A DNA stretch of 64,000 nucleotides from Antarctobacter sediminis (GTDB taxonomy: Bacteria; Pseudomonadota; Alphaproteobacteria; Rhodobacterales; Rhodobacteraceae). The notes under the pieces are model-generated. The model was not told the origin of the DNA. It saw only the letters and a program-made list of their open reading frames with translations, and made no database searches. The stretch spans positions 1,178,001 to 1,242,000 of the forward strand of contig NZ_JAHUZG010000001.1 in NCBI RefSeq assembly GCF_019218285.1. Reading direction: 5' to 3'. Shown here piece after piece: positions 22,951-31,267 of the stretch (position 1 is its first letter; each line of letters begins with the position of its first letter). The translations under genes and the position numbers were made by a program.

Positions 22951-23615
22951 CCGTTCTTGGGGTCCTGCACCAGCACGACCACGGGCGCGCCCTCCCCCAC
23001 CTTGACGCGGCCTTCGTAGGGGGCCTGACCGTCCCAACGTGTCACCACCGTCCAATCGCGGGCGATATTGGTATAGGTCAGCGTCTGCCCGGCGTTTTCG
23101 CCCCGCGTGATCGCGACCTTCTGCGCCGGATCATAGCGCACCACGTGAATGTCGCAGGGGCGCAGGGCGTCCAGTGCCGTGGCCTTGATTACGATGTCAT
23201 CCCCGTCGCGGGTGACGGCCAGATCCACATGCGACGGTTTCGCCGCATGTTTGCTGATCAACTTGGACAGTTTCATGGGGCGCGAGCCGACAACGTCATC
23301 CTCGCCGTTCACCACCATCTGAGGCGTGTAGATCCGTTTCCAGCCGCCGGTGCGGGCGTAGTTTTTTTGCCGCAGCGTAAAGGCACGCTGGGCAAAGGCA
23401 TCTTTCCAACCGATGTAATCCCAGTAATCCACATGCAGCGCCAGCGCGATCACATCGTCCCGTTCACTGAGTTCGGCAAGGATCGCGTCGGCGGGCGGGC
23501 AGGAGGAACACCCCTGCGAGGTGAAGAGTTCGACCACAACCGGCGATTCCTGGGCGCCGACCGCCCCTGCCAGCGCGATCCAGCCCGCCGCCAAAACTCC
23601 CGCAATTCCCCGCAT
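22920..23615 (-). CDS. DUF1223 secreted thioredoxin-fold protein, 231 aa
   Basis: A signal peptide (MRGIAGVLAAGWIALAGAV, cleaved after GAQ or nearby) leads into ELFTSQGCSSCPPADAILAEL. This CxxC (C36, C39) lies at the thioredoxin active-site position and defines DUF1223. Downstream 'VDYWDYIGWKDAF' and 'YTPQMVVNGEDDVVGS', with the cis-proline-like TPQ, complete the redox fold. It is a periplasmic protein, likely disulfide-active, with an unknown client. It is transcribed convergently with, and overlaps, the acyltransferase gene and is divergent from acnA. Confidence 0.85.
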   Translation of the reverse strand: MRGIAGVLAAGWIALAGAVGAQESPVVVELFTSQGCSSCPPADAILAELSERDDVIALALHVDYWDYIGWKDAFAQRAFTLRQKNYARTGGWKRIYTPQMVVNGEDDVVGSRPMKLSKLISKHAAKPSHVDLAVTRDGDDIVIKATALDALRPCDIHVVRYDPAQKVAITRGENAGQTLTYTNIARDWTVVTRWDGQAPYEGRVKVGEGAPVVVLVQDPKNGHIVAAARLR

Positions 23616-23948
23616 CCAGTCCGTGCCTTTGTCAGTTCATCCCCTCACTCGTCTACCCAAGCCTGTTCTTCAACGCCAATCAAGGTTTTGGGAGATAACG
23701 TGACAGTTTTCGCACGGCGCCAGCCCACGATCGACCGGCCGCCGTCACTTTATGCCAGCGTCGCATCTCCGGCCACGCGCCGCCTGCGCGGCCCCGAAGG
23801 ACAAGCATCGGCAGCAGGCCGCGCCAAAGCGGGGTGAAAATTGTGTGCAACGGTATACAAAAACGACGCACCCCCCTTGATTGACTCACCTGCTTTCGGC
23901 AAGAGGGGGCCAAGAACCCAATTCGTCACCCCATCGGAGGCATTGCCC
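23616..23948. promoter_or_regulatory. Divergent region DUF1223/acnA with a TTGT dyad
   Basis: This 333-bp region holds both promoters. The visible signal is TTGTGTGCAACGGTATACAA at 23841-23860, whose ends TTGTGTGC and GTATACAA are near-perfect inverted copies (6 of 8). This is the size of a GntR-type operator and lies about 90 bp before the acnA ATG. A GGAGG ribosome site lies at 23936. I do not see an Irr or iron-Rhodo box that I can name with confidence. Confidence 0.4.
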
Positions 23949-26693
23949 ATGACCATCACCGTAGGCCATGACAGCGCGGGCACGCGCAAGACGCTCGAGG
24001 CCGGCGGCCAGACCGTCGCCTATTACTCGATCCCGGCAGCCGAGGCCGCGGGCCTTGGCGATTTCTCGAAACTGCCCGCCGCGCTGAAGGTGGTGCTGGA
24101 GAACATGCTGCGCTTCGAGGACGGCAAGACCGTCACCGTCGACGACATCAAGGCTTTCAGCGACTGGGCCAAGAACGGCGGCAAAGGCGACCGTGAACTG
24201 GCCTATCGCCCCGCACGCGTTCTGATGCAGGACTTCACCGGCGTTCCCGCCGTGGTCGACCTTGCCGCGATGCGCGACGGCATCAAGGCGCTTGGCGGCG
24301 ACGCGCAAAAGATCAACCCGTTGAACCCGGTCGATCTGGTCATCGACCACTCGGTCATGATCGACGAATTCGGCAACCCGCGCGCCTTCCAGATGAACGT
24401 GGACCGCGAGTATGAGCGCAACATGGAGCGTTACACGTTCCTCAAGTGGGGCCAGACCGCGTTCAACAACTTCCGCGTGGTTCCCCCGGGCACCGGCATC
24501 TGTCACCAGGTGAACCTGGAATACCTCAGCCAGACCGTCTGGACCGATGAGGACCAGAACGGCGAAACCGTCGCCTATCCCGACACGCTGGTCGGCACCG
24601 ACAGCCACACCACCATGGTCAACGGCGCGGCCGTTCTGGGCTGGGGTGTGGGCGGCATCGAGGCCGAGGCCGCGATGCTGGGTCAGCCGATCTCGATGCT
24701 GATCCCCGAGGTCATCGGCTTCAAGCTGACCGGCGCCATGGTCGAAGGCACCACCGGCACCGACCTTGTGCTGAAGGTCGTGGAAATGCTGCGCGCCAAG
24801 GGCGTTGTCGGAAAGTTCGTGGAATTCTACGGCGAAGGCCTGGACAAGCTGCCGCTGGCAGACCGTGCCACCATCGCCAACATGGCCCCGGAATACGGCG
24901 CCACCTGCGGCTTCTTCCCGATTGACGGCGAAACCCTGCGTTACCTGCGCAACACCGGCCGTGACGAGGCGCGCATCGCGCTGGTCGAAGCCTATGCCAA
25001 GGAAAACGGCTTCTGGCGCGGCGACGATTACGCCCCGGTCTACACCGACACGCTGGAACTGGACATGGGCACGATCGTTCCGGCGATCTCGGGCCCCAAG
25101 CGTCCGCAGGACTACGTTGCCCTGACCGCCGCCGCCCCCGCCTTTGAAAAGGTCGTGGCCGATTTCCGTGGCATCGACATCTCGGGCGACGCCAAGGACA
25201 TGGCAGCCGAAGGCCCCGCCACCGCCAAGCCCGTCAACATCCACAAGACCGCCAAGGTCGAGGGTGAAGACTATGAACTGCGCGACGGCTCGGTTGTGAT
25301 CGCTTCGATCACCTCCTGCACCAACACCTCGAACCCCTACGTGATGATCGGCGCGGGCCTTGTGGCACGCAAGGCCGCGGCCCTTGGCCTGACCCGCAAA
25401 CCCTGGGTCAAGACCTCGCTGGCACCGGGGTCGCAGGTTGTGTCCGCCTACCTCGAGGCCGCTGGCCTGCAAGAAGATCTGGACAAGGTCGGCTTCAACC
25501 TCGTGGGTTACGGCTGCACCACCTGCATCGGCAACTCGGGTCCGCTCCAGCCGGAGATCTCGAAGTCGATCAACGATAACGACCTGATCGCCACCTCGGT
25601 CCTGTCGGGCAACCGCAACTTCGAAGGCCGGATTTCGCCGGACGTGCGCGCCAACTATCTGGCGTCGCCGCCGCTGGTCGTGGTCTATGCGCTGGCCGGT
25701 GACATGAACATCGACATCACCTCCGAGCCGATCGCCCAGACGCCGGACGGCAAGGACGTCTATCTGAAAGACATCTGGCCGACCACGCAGGAAGTTGCGG
25801 ATCTGGTCGAACAGACCGTCACCCGCGAGGCGTTCCAGTCCAAATATGCCGACGTCTTCAAGGGCGACGAGAAATGGCAGGGCGTCGAAGTTCCGCAGCA
25901 GGAAGTCTATGACTGGCCGGCGACCTCGACCTACATCCAGAACCCGCCCTACTTCCAGGGGATGGGCAAGGAAAAGGGTGAGATCACCAATATCGAAGGC
26001 GCCCGCGTCCTCGCCCTGCTGGGTGACATGATCACCACCGACCACATCTCGCCGGCCGGTTCCTTCAAGGAAACCACACCCGCCGGTCAGTATCTGGTCG
26101 AGCGTCAGGTTCCGGTGCGCGAGTTCAACTCCTACGGGTCGCGCCGCGGCAACCACGAAGTCATGATGCGCGGCACCTTTGCCAACATCCGCATCAAGAA
26201 CGAGATGCTGGACGGCGTCGAAGGTGGCTACACCAAGGGCCCCGACGGCAACCAGACCTCGATCTACGATGCCGCGATGGCCTACAAGGACGCCGGCACC
26301 CCGCTGGTGATCTTCGGCGGCGAACAGTACGGCGCGGGCTCCTCGCGTGACTGGGCGGCCAAGGGCACGGCGCTTCTGGGCGTCAAGGCGGTCATCGCTG
26401 AATCCTTCGAGCGGATCCACCGGTCCAACCTCGTCGGCATGGGCGTCATCCCCTTCGAGTTCACCGGCGGCGATACCCGCAAATCGCTGGGCCTGAAGGG
26501 TGACGAAAGCGTGTCGATCTCCGGTCTGGACACCGTGCAGCCGCTGCAAGAGGTGCCCTGCACCATCACCTACGCGGATGGAACGTCGAAAGAGATCACG
26601 CTGAAATGCCGGATCGATACCGCCATCGAGGTGGAATACATCGAGCACGGCGGCGTTCTGCACTACGTGCTGCGCAACCTCGCGGCCTCCTGA
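23949..26693 (+). CDS. acnA: Aconitate hydratase AcnA, 914 aa
   Basis: AcnA isomerises citrate to isocitrate in the TCA cycle using a 4Fe-4S cluster. Cluster cysteines are visible in ITSCTNTSNPYVMIGAGL (about residue 455) and GYGCTTCIGNSGPL (about residues 521-524). The substrate-binding segments VGTDSHTTMVNGAAVLGWGV and YGAGSSRDWAAKG are intact. The length is normal for the AcnA/IRP type. The start at 23949 follows GGAGG and matches family N-termini; a longer open frame begins upstream in non-coding DNA. It is monocistronic, with an intrinsic terminator 42 bp after the stop. Codon use is strongly GC-biased, as expected for a highly expressed gene here. Confidence 0.97.
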   Translation: MTITVGHDSAGTRKTLEAGGQTVAYYSIPAAEAAGLGDFSKLPAALKVVLENMLRFEDGKTVTVDDIKAFSDWAKNGGKGDRELAYRPARVLMQDFTGVPAVVDLAAMRDGIKALGGDAQKINPLNPVDLVIDHSVMIDEFGNPRAFQMNVDREYERNMERYTFLKWGQTAFNNFRVVPPGTGICHQVNLEYLSQTVWTDEDQNGETVAYPDTLVGTDSHTTMVNGAAVLGWGVGGIEAEAAMLGQPISMLIPEVIGFKLTGAMVEGTTGTDLVLKVVEMLRAKGVVGKFVEFYGEGLDKLPLADRATIANMAPEYGATCGFFPIDGETLRYLRNTGRDEARIALVEAYAKENGFWRGDDYAPVYTDTLELDMGTIVPAISGPKRPQDYVALTAAAPAFEKVVADFRGIDISGDAKDMAAEGPATAKPVNIHKTAKVEGEDYELRDGSVVIASITSCTNTSNPYVMIGAGLVARKAAALGLTRKPWVKTSLAPGSQVVSAYLEAAGLQEDLDKVGFNLVGYGCTTCIGNSGPLQPEISKSINDNDLIATSVLSGNRNFEGRISPDVRANYLASPPLVVVYALAGDMNIDITSEPIAQTPDGKDVYLKDIWPTTQEVADLVEQTVTREAFQSKYADVFKGDEKWQGVEVPQQEVYDWPATSTYIQNPPYFQGMGKEKGEITNIEGARVLALLGDMITTDHISPAGSFKETTPAGQYLVERQVPVREFNSYGSRRGNHEVMMRGTFANIRIKNEMLDGVEGGYTKGPDGNQTSIYDAAMAYKDAGTPLVIFGGEQYGAGSSRDWAAKGTALLGVKAVIAESFERIHRSNLVGMGVIPFEFTGGDTRKSLGLKGDESVSISGLDTVQPLQEVPCTITYADGTSKEITLKCRIDTAIEVEYIEHGGVLHYVLRNLAAS

Positions 26694-26734
26694 GACCGCA
26701 TGTGACCCCGAGCCGGGCTTGACCCGGCTCCTCC

Positions 26735-26764
26735 AAAGCGCCCCTTCGCGGGGCGCTTTTTCTT
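26735..26764 (+). terminator. Intrinsic terminator of acnA
   Basis: AAAGCGCCCC, TTCG, CGGGGCGCTTTTT: a stem with a TTCG loop, followed by a T-run and TTTG. It is placed 42 bp after the acnA stop. Confidence 0.95.
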
Positions 26765-26946
26765 TGTCCGCGCCCCTGCGGATCAGGAAACAGGCAGCGA
26801 TCCGCCTCTTGATTGGGCACCCACGCCGATTTCCGCGCAAATGCCTCTCATTGCGGGTTTTCCTGACCTGCGCGACGGATCTTTCCCCGTGTATTTCATC
26901 CTCGTGGCCCCATGTCATAGGTCACAAAGAGACACGAGGCAGAGTC

Positions 26947-27078
26947 ATGAAAACACTTACCGTTATCCAGGCCGCCGTCCTGTTGATGCTGGCCGTGATC
27001 GGTGCCTACGCCGGGCAGGACACGACCGCACCGGATTGCGCGAAAACCGCCGCCGCGATGGAAAGCTGCGACCTCTGA
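26947..27078 (+). CDS. Small exported or membrane peptide, 43 aa, hypothetical
   Basis: The peptide MKTLTVIQAAVLLMLAVIGA continues YAGQDTTAPDCAKTAAAMESCDL. A hydrophobic N-terminal segment (residues 4-21) acts as signal peptide or anchor, and the short tail has two cysteines that could pair. A GAGG ribosome site is well spaced. It is convergent with the cytochrome c gene and only 22 bp from its stop. I do not recognise the family; it could be a small periplasmic or membrane-bound peptide. The confidence reflects the good ribosome site and the clean signal-like sequence. Confidence 0.5.
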   Translation: MKTLTVIQAAVLLMLAVIGAYAGQDTTAPDCAKTAAAMESCDL

Positions 27079-27100
27079 CAGGCCGCAGCTTGCCGGGCGA

Positions 27101-27943
27101 TCAGCCTTCGTCGGGCAGTGCAGGCAGGCTGCGCAGATACATGATGACCGCCGCGAGGTCATCCGAACTCATCTGCGCAAGGTAACCATAGGGCATGGGC
27201 GGCATCATCGGCGCCCCGCCGGGTCGCATGCCCTTGGTGATCATATCCGCCAGTTCCGCGTCCGTGTAACCCGCCAGACCGTCTTCGTGGCTTGTGAGGT
27301 TCGACGCCACCGAAGTGCCCCAGGGGCCGTGGAATTCGAACCCGCCCGCGCCAAGTCGACTGTCCAGCATCGGGCCTTTCTCTCCCATCGGCGTATGGCA
27401 TTCCATGCAATGGGCCACCGGCCCGGCAAGATAGGCACCATAGGCCACGCTGACCCCCTGTTCGGGATGCGGCACGCTTTCGACCGGCGGGCCATAGGCA
27501 GGCGGCAGCGGGATGTTATAGCTGCTCTGCCCCGGATCATTGTCGACGGCCGGAACGCTGCGCAGGTACAGGACCATGCTCATCACATCGTCATCCGACA
27601 GGCCACGATACATGGCAAAGGGCATTGGCGGGCCGATCAACGATCCGTCCGGGCGCAGCCCTTCACGGATCGCCCGCACCAGTTCAGCATCCGTCCAATC
27701 GGCAATGGCGCCCGCCGGGGTGATATTCGGCGCAATGGCGGTAAAGGCGGGGTTCTTTTCAACCAGCCGTCCGCCAAGGTTCTGCGCCATGACCGGGCCA
27801 TCCGGTCCCATCGGTGTATGGCAGTTTCCACACCCCGCCGGCCCTTCGACAAGATAGCGGCCCCGGTCAAGGCTGGGTTCGGCCTGCACAGCCGCGCCAG
27901 TCAAGGCCAGCGCCGCGCAAAGCGTTGTCAATCTGGGGATCAT
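27101..27943 (-). CDS. Di-haem c-type cytochrome, 280 aa
   Basis: This periplasmic electron-transfer protein has two class I cytochrome c domains. The signal peptide (MIPRLTTLCAALALTGAAVQA) is cleaved about residue 21. Haem-binding motifs are CGNCH (C38-C41-H42) and CMECH (C179-C182-H183). Each domain has a later Met-containing segment (PPMPFAMYRGLSDDDV and PPMPYGYLAQMSSDDL) suitable for the sixth ligand. The two halves look like an internal duplication ('LVRAIREGLRPDGSL' versus 'LADMITKGMRPGGAP'). Similar proteins act as subunits of alcohol/aldehyde dehydrogenases or as nicotinate dehydrogenase-like cytochromes. It directly follows the ccm genes that would mature it. Confidence 0.88.
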   Translation of the reverse strand: MIPRLTTLCAALALTGAAVQAEPSLDRGRYLVEGPAGCGNCHTPMGPDGPVMAQNLGGRLVEKNPAFTAIAPNITPAGAIADWTDAELVRAIREGLRPDGSLIGPPMPFAMYRGLSDDDVMSMVLYLRSVPAVDNDPGQSSYNIPLPPAYGPPVESVPHPEQGVSVAYGAYLAGPVAHCMECHTPMGEKGPMLDSRLGAGGFEFHGPWGTSVASNLTSHEDGLAGYTDAELADMITKGMRPGGAPMMPPMPYGYLAQMSSDDLAAVIMYLRSLPALPDEG

Positions 27944-27950
27944 ATCCCTC

Positions 27951-28044
27951 TCCCTGAGAAATCTTTTTGTTGAACCACTTGTTCACTGGCACCTGCCGCC
28001 AGTGTAGCGCGATTCAAACCGGTCTCTCAGGGAAATCTTTTTGT
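27951..28044. repeat. Combined direct/inverted repeat between ccmG and the cytochrome c gene
   Basis: TCCCTGAGA then AATCTTTTTGT (27951-27970) and TCTCAGGGA then AATCTTTTTGT (28025-28044) flank the gap. The first 9 bases are inverted copies, the last 11 a direct copy. The left copy contains the cytochrome c ribosome-binding site. Between them lies a small palindrome (CACTGGC, ACCTGCC, GCCAGTG, about 27983-28003). This could form an alternative pairing that hides or exposes the ribosome site; that is inference. Confidence 0.5.
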
Positions 28045-28057
28045 CCGCGTCAGCGCG

Positions 28058-28597
28058 TCAGCGCCCCAGCGCCTCGTTCAGCTTCGGGACAAAGCGCTGT
28101 TCATAATCCGAGCCCACCAGCGGACCAACGAATTTGAACAGAACGGTGCCGTCCCCGTCGAGGATGAAGGTTTCCGGCGGCGCGGTCACCCCCCAGTCAA
28201 TGGCCGTGCGCCCGGCGGGATCAAAAGCCACCGCCATGAAGGGATTGCCGTCGTCGGCCAGGTACTTCGTGGCGTTGCCGGCCTGATCCTTCATGTTCAC
28301 GCCGATGATGCGCACACCTTCTGCCTGCATCTTGAGAAGCACGGGATGTTCGACACGGCACGGCGGACACCAGCTGGCCCAGAAATTGACCAGCGTCACC
28401 TCGCCCGAGGTCAGCATCTCGGGTGTGACGGCGGCATAACCCGGCAGCGCGGCATCGGTCATTGCGGGGGCCGGTTTGCCGTCGAATACGGATTCCAGCC
28501 GGTCGGGATCTTCCCGCCCAAGGCCCAGATAGGCCAGTAGGCCAAAGGCCGCAAAGATCAGCGGCGGTGCCACCATGAGAGGGGACAGCTTAGCCAT
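28058..28597 (-). CDS. ccmG: CcmG/DsbE thiol:disulfide interchange protein
   Basis: CcmG (HelX in Rhodobacter capsulatus) is a membrane-anchored periplasmic thioredoxin that keeps apocytochrome c or CcmH cysteines reduced before haem attachment. An N-terminal anchor (residues 8-26) is followed by a thioredoxin fold with VNFWASWCPPC (C77, C80). The family-specific acidic 'GVNMKDQAGNATKYL' and a cis-Pro region ('GVTAPPETFILDGDG') complete it. The length of 179 aa is normal. The gene overlaps ccmD by 8 bp, the last step of a ccmABCDG run. Confidence 0.95.
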   Translation of the reverse strand: MAKLSPLMVAPPLIFAAFGLLAYLGLGREDPDRLESVFDGKPAPAMTDAALPGYAAVTPEMLTSGEVTLVNFWASWCPPCRVEHPVLLKMQAEGVRIIGVNMKDQAGNATKYLADDGNPFMAVAFDPAGRTAIDWGVTAPPETFILDGDGTVLFKFVGPLVGSDYEQRFVPKLNEALGR

Positions 28598-28745
28598 TCT
28601 TCTGACGCTCCTCTATGCGTTCCAGTTCGGCTCGGATCCGGCGGGACCGCCAGACGCTGGCCACGATCAGCACCACCAGCAACAGCAACGACACCGCGTA
28701 TGAGGACAGCACCGTGCCCGCGTATTTGCCAAGTTCCGGCATCAT
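28590..28745 (-). CDS. ccmD: Haem exporter protein CcmD, 51 aa
   Basis: CcmD is a short single-helix protein that stabilises CcmE-haem release from CcmABC. The sequence MMPELGKYAGTVLSSYAVSL leads into one membrane helix (about 14-32) with a basic cytoplasmic end (WRSRRIRAELERIEERQ), exactly the family layout. The start overlaps the ccmC stop as ATGA (28742-28745) and the end overlaps the ccmG start, so translation is coupled. It corresponds to orf52 of the R. capsulatus hel cluster. Confidence 0.9.
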   Translation of the reverse strand: MMPELGKYAGTVLSSYAVSLLLLVVLIVASVWRSRRIRAELERIEERQKNG

Positions 28746-29491
28746 GCCATGCGCTCCCGTGCCAGCAGGGCACGCGCGCGGCGCGCCCGGATTTCCGTCT
28801 GCGTCCGCAACAGCACCAGTGCGATGAACAACAGCACAAAGCCGATGCCGGAGACCATGAGCGGCATGAAATAGACGTTCGACACTTTCTCGGTCGTGTC
28901 TGTCCCGGTCACCGCCCCGGCCCGCAGCACCGAGGACCCCTGGTGCAGACCCTGGTTCCAGAATTGCACCGCATAGCGCGACAGCAGTGCAAAGACCGAT
29001 CCGACAAGGCACAGGATCGAGGTCAGGTCGGCGGCGGTATCGTCATTCTCGATCGCCTCCCACAGGGCCATGTAGCCGAGGTAGAACAGGAACAGGATCA
29101 GAAAGACGGTCAGGCGCGGATCCCATGCCCACCATGTGCCCCACATCGGCTGCCCCCAGATCGCACCGGTCACCAGCCCGATCAGCGTCATGACCGCACC
29201 GATAGGCGCAGCAGCGCGGGCCGCCAGCGCGCTGACATGATGGCGGCGCACGATCCAGATCAACGAGGCGATCAACATCATCATCCATGCATTGATCGCC
29301 ATCATGGCCGCGGGCACATGCAGGTAGATGATCTTGACAGTCGACCCTTGCCGGAAATCATCCGGCGTAAAGAAGAACCCCCAGACCAGCCCGGTGACAA
29401 GGCAGATCACCGCGGCAACCGACACCCAGGGCAAAAGCTTGTCCGCGGTGCGGATGAACTTGACCGGATTGGCGTATTCCCAGATCGACAT
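28742..29491 (-). CDS. ccmC: Haem exporter permease CcmC
   Basis: CcmC presents haem to CcmE in the periplasm. Six membrane helices and the tryptophan-rich WWD motif (GTWWAWDPRLT, about residue 119) are visible. Conserved haem-ligand histidines lie in 'IIYLHVPAAMM' (about 64) and, by family analogy, in a later periplasmic loop (WNQGLHQGSSVL). The start at 29491 (MSIWEYANPVKF) has AAGGA upstream; the 18-codon extension lacks one. The length of 249 aa is usual. Confidence 0.95.
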   Translation of the reverse strand: MSIWEYANPVKFIRTADKLLPWVSVAAVICLVTGLVWGFFFTPDDFRQGSTVKIIYLHVPAAMMAINAWMMMLIASLIWIVRRHHVSALAARAAAPIGAVMTLIGLVTGAIWGQPMWGTWWAWDPRLTVFLILFLFYLGYMALWEAIENDDTAADLTSILCLVGSVFALLSRYAVQFWNQGLHQGSSVLRAGAVTGTDTTEKVSNVYFMPLMVSGIGFVLLFIALVLLRTQTEIRARRARALLARERMA

Positions 29492-29563
29492 AGGTCCTTG
29501 GCCTCCCTTTCCAGCGGTTACAGCGCAAATATCGCGCGGGTGCAATACGTCACCCCGGCGCGC

Positions 29564-30220
29564 TCACCGCAGGTTGATCCGCAGGACGGCGGCGCTGGCA
29601 AAGGGCAACAGCGCCGCAACCCCGAAACTGATCCCCGCCAGCATCAATAGCGGCGTTTGAACAGCCAGCCCCTCGGCCCCGCGCCGCGCCACCTCGGCCC
29701 CAAAAATCAGCGTCGGCACGTAGAGCGGCAGCACCAGCAGCGACATCAGCAGACCGCCCCGTTTCAGGCCTACGGTCAGCGCCGCGCCAAAGGTGCCGAT
29801 CACCGACAGCGCCGGCGTGCCAAGCGCGAGACTGATGAACAGCCACAGATAACCCGGTCCGGCAAGGTTCAGCAGCACTCCAAGCAAGGGCGCAGCAAGA
29901 ACCAGCGGCAGCCCGGTGGTGATCCAGTGGGCCAGCGCCTTGATGCTGACGATGCCTTCCATCGGCAGGGGCGCGGTGGCCAGCAGGTCCAGCGAGCCGT
30001 CCTCCCAGTCCAGCGCAAAGATCCGGTCCAGCGACAGCAGGCAGGCCAGCAGCGCACCGATCCAGAGAATGCCCGGCGCGATGCGGGTCAGCAGATCGGT
30101 CTGCGGGCCGACCCCGAAAGGCACCAGAACGGTCACGATCAGGAAAAACGCCAGCCCAAGGCCAAAGCCGCCGCCCGCGCGCACCGCAAGGCGCAGGTCA
30201 CGTGTCAGCAGCGCGATCAC
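29564..30220 (-). CDS. ccmB: Haem exporter permease CcmB
   Basis: CcmB is the membrane partner of the CcmA ATPase; the complex releases holo-CcmE. Six helices span 218 aa, with the family's '[21 protein letters not shown]' cytoplasmic segment and the glycine-rich '[23 protein letters not shown]'. The start codon overlaps the ccmA stop by four bases. The gap to ccmC is 72 bp with no obvious signal. Confidence 0.95.
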   Translation of the reverse strand: MIALLTRDLRLAVRAGGGFGLGLAFFLIVTVLVPFGVGPQTDLLTRIAPGILWIGALLACLLSLDRIFALDWEDGSLDLLATAPLPMEGIVSIKALAHWITTGLPLVLAAPLLGVLLNLAGPGYLWLFISLALGTPALSVIGTFGAALTVGLKRGGLLMSLLVLPLYVPTLIFGAEVARRGAEGLAVQTPLLMLAGISFGVAALLPFASAAVLRINLR

Positions 30221-30828
30221 AGGAAAGCCTCGTCCTGAATGGCGGCCCGCGGCGTTGCGCGAAAAGGGGCGATGTCCAGCACCTCTGCCTCGATCCCAAG
30301 ATCGATATGCGTCGCCATCAGCGCCGATCCCCCCTGCCCCAGATGCCGCCGCACCGCCTCGGCGAACAAGGCGACCGACGCCGTATCCAGCGACACCGTC
30401 GGCTCGTCCAGCACCCAGACAGGCCGCCCCGTCACCATCAGACGCGCCAGCCCAAGCCGCCGTTTCTGCCCCGCGGACAATGTGCCGGCCAGCCGGTCTT
30501 GCAGTGCGGTCAGGTTGAAATCACGCAAGGCATCGTCAATGCCGCTGGTACCAAAGACCTGTGCCCAGAAATGCAGGTTCTCGCTGACACTGAGCATGGA
30601 TTTCAGCCCGTCGGCATGGGCCGCATAGGCGATACGTTCGCCCGCGCCGGAAATCTCTCCGGCCAGCGCCGGTTGCAGCCCGGCTACTGTCCGCAAAAGC
30701 GTGGTCTTGCCCGCGCCATTGGGGCCACGCAGAACCAGTGCCCGCCCCGGCGTCAGCGCGAAACCGACCCCTTCAAGCACCGGCACACCGCCGCGCGCCA
30801 CCGTCAGATCCTTGACCGTCAAATCCAT
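30217..30828 (-). CDS. ccmA: Cytochrome c maturation ATPase CcmA
   Basis: This is the ABC ATPase of the CcmAB complex, 203 aa. Walker A is [17 protein letters not shown] (about residue 34), the signature is [15 protein letters not shown], and Walker B is [12 protein letters not shown], with the switch His in MATHIDLG. The start at 30828 ([14 protein letters not shown]) is the family N-terminus. It begins 76 bp after the Mth938-domain gene and overlaps ccmB, so it opens the ccm part of the operon. Confidence 0.95.
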   Translation of the reverse strand: MDLTVKDLTVARGGVPVLEGVGFALTPGRALVLRGPNGAGKTTLLRTVAGLQPALAGEISGAGERIAYAAHADGLKSMLSVSENLHFWAQVFGTSGIDDALRDFNLTALQDRLAGTLSAGQKRRLGLARLMVTGRPVWVLDEPTVSLDTASVALFAEAVRRHLGQGGSALMATHIDLGIEAEVLDIAPFRATPRAAIQDEAFL

Positions 30829-30904
30829 GTCTTGCGGCTTAGCGCAGGCGGCGCGCCCGCAAAAGCCCCAAGCGTCTGCCGCGACGCGATGCCCTGATGC
30901 TGTG

Positions 30905-31258
30905 TCAGACCGGCAGCGCCGCAAGGGCGACGCGACGCCCTTCGCTCAACAGCACATTGTAGGTGCGGCATGCCGAAGGCGAGTTCATCGCCTCGACGCC
31001 CAGCCCCGCCTCTTCGAGACGATCACGCAACCCCGAGGGCAGATGCGCCGTCTCGGCCCCTGTGCCGACAAAGACCACGTCGACCAGACCGGCCATGCTC
31101 AGCAGACTATCGGAATCTTCCAGCCCGCCCCAATCGGCGCGGCCCTTGTCCCAGACCAGAAGCGGCCCCTGATGCACTTCTCCGCCAACGCGGAAGAACC
31201 CCGGGCCATAGCCGTCCACCGGCACGGCATCGTCATATGTGATCTCGTTCAGTCGCAT
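30905..31258 (-). CDS. Mth938-like (NDUFAF3-related) domain protein, 117 aa
   Basis: This single-domain protein has the Mth938 fold: '[23 protein letters not shown]', '[15 protein letters not shown]' and '[14 protein letters not shown]' are family hallmarks. Mitochondrial NDUFAF3 is a complex I assembly factor with this fold, and alphaproteobacterial members usually lie beside secDF and ccm genes, as here. A membrane-complex assembly role is suggested by the neighbours but is not shown by the sequence. It sits 9 bp after the TauE gene. Confidence 0.85.
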   Translation of the reverse strand: MRLNEITYDDAVPVDGYGPGFFRVGGEVHQGPLLVWDKGRADWGGLEDSDSLLSMAGLVDVVFVGTGAETAHLPSGLRDRLEEAGLGVEAMNSPSACRTYNVLLSEGRRVALAALPV

Positions 31259-31267
31259 GGCGCGCTT

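Noticed and set aside
23886-26918. A 1010-codon open frame on the minus strand
   Set aside because: It is the exact antisense of acnA; GC-rich codon bias leaves the complementary frame free of stops. The protein is Val/Gly/His/Asp-rich with no fold signature.
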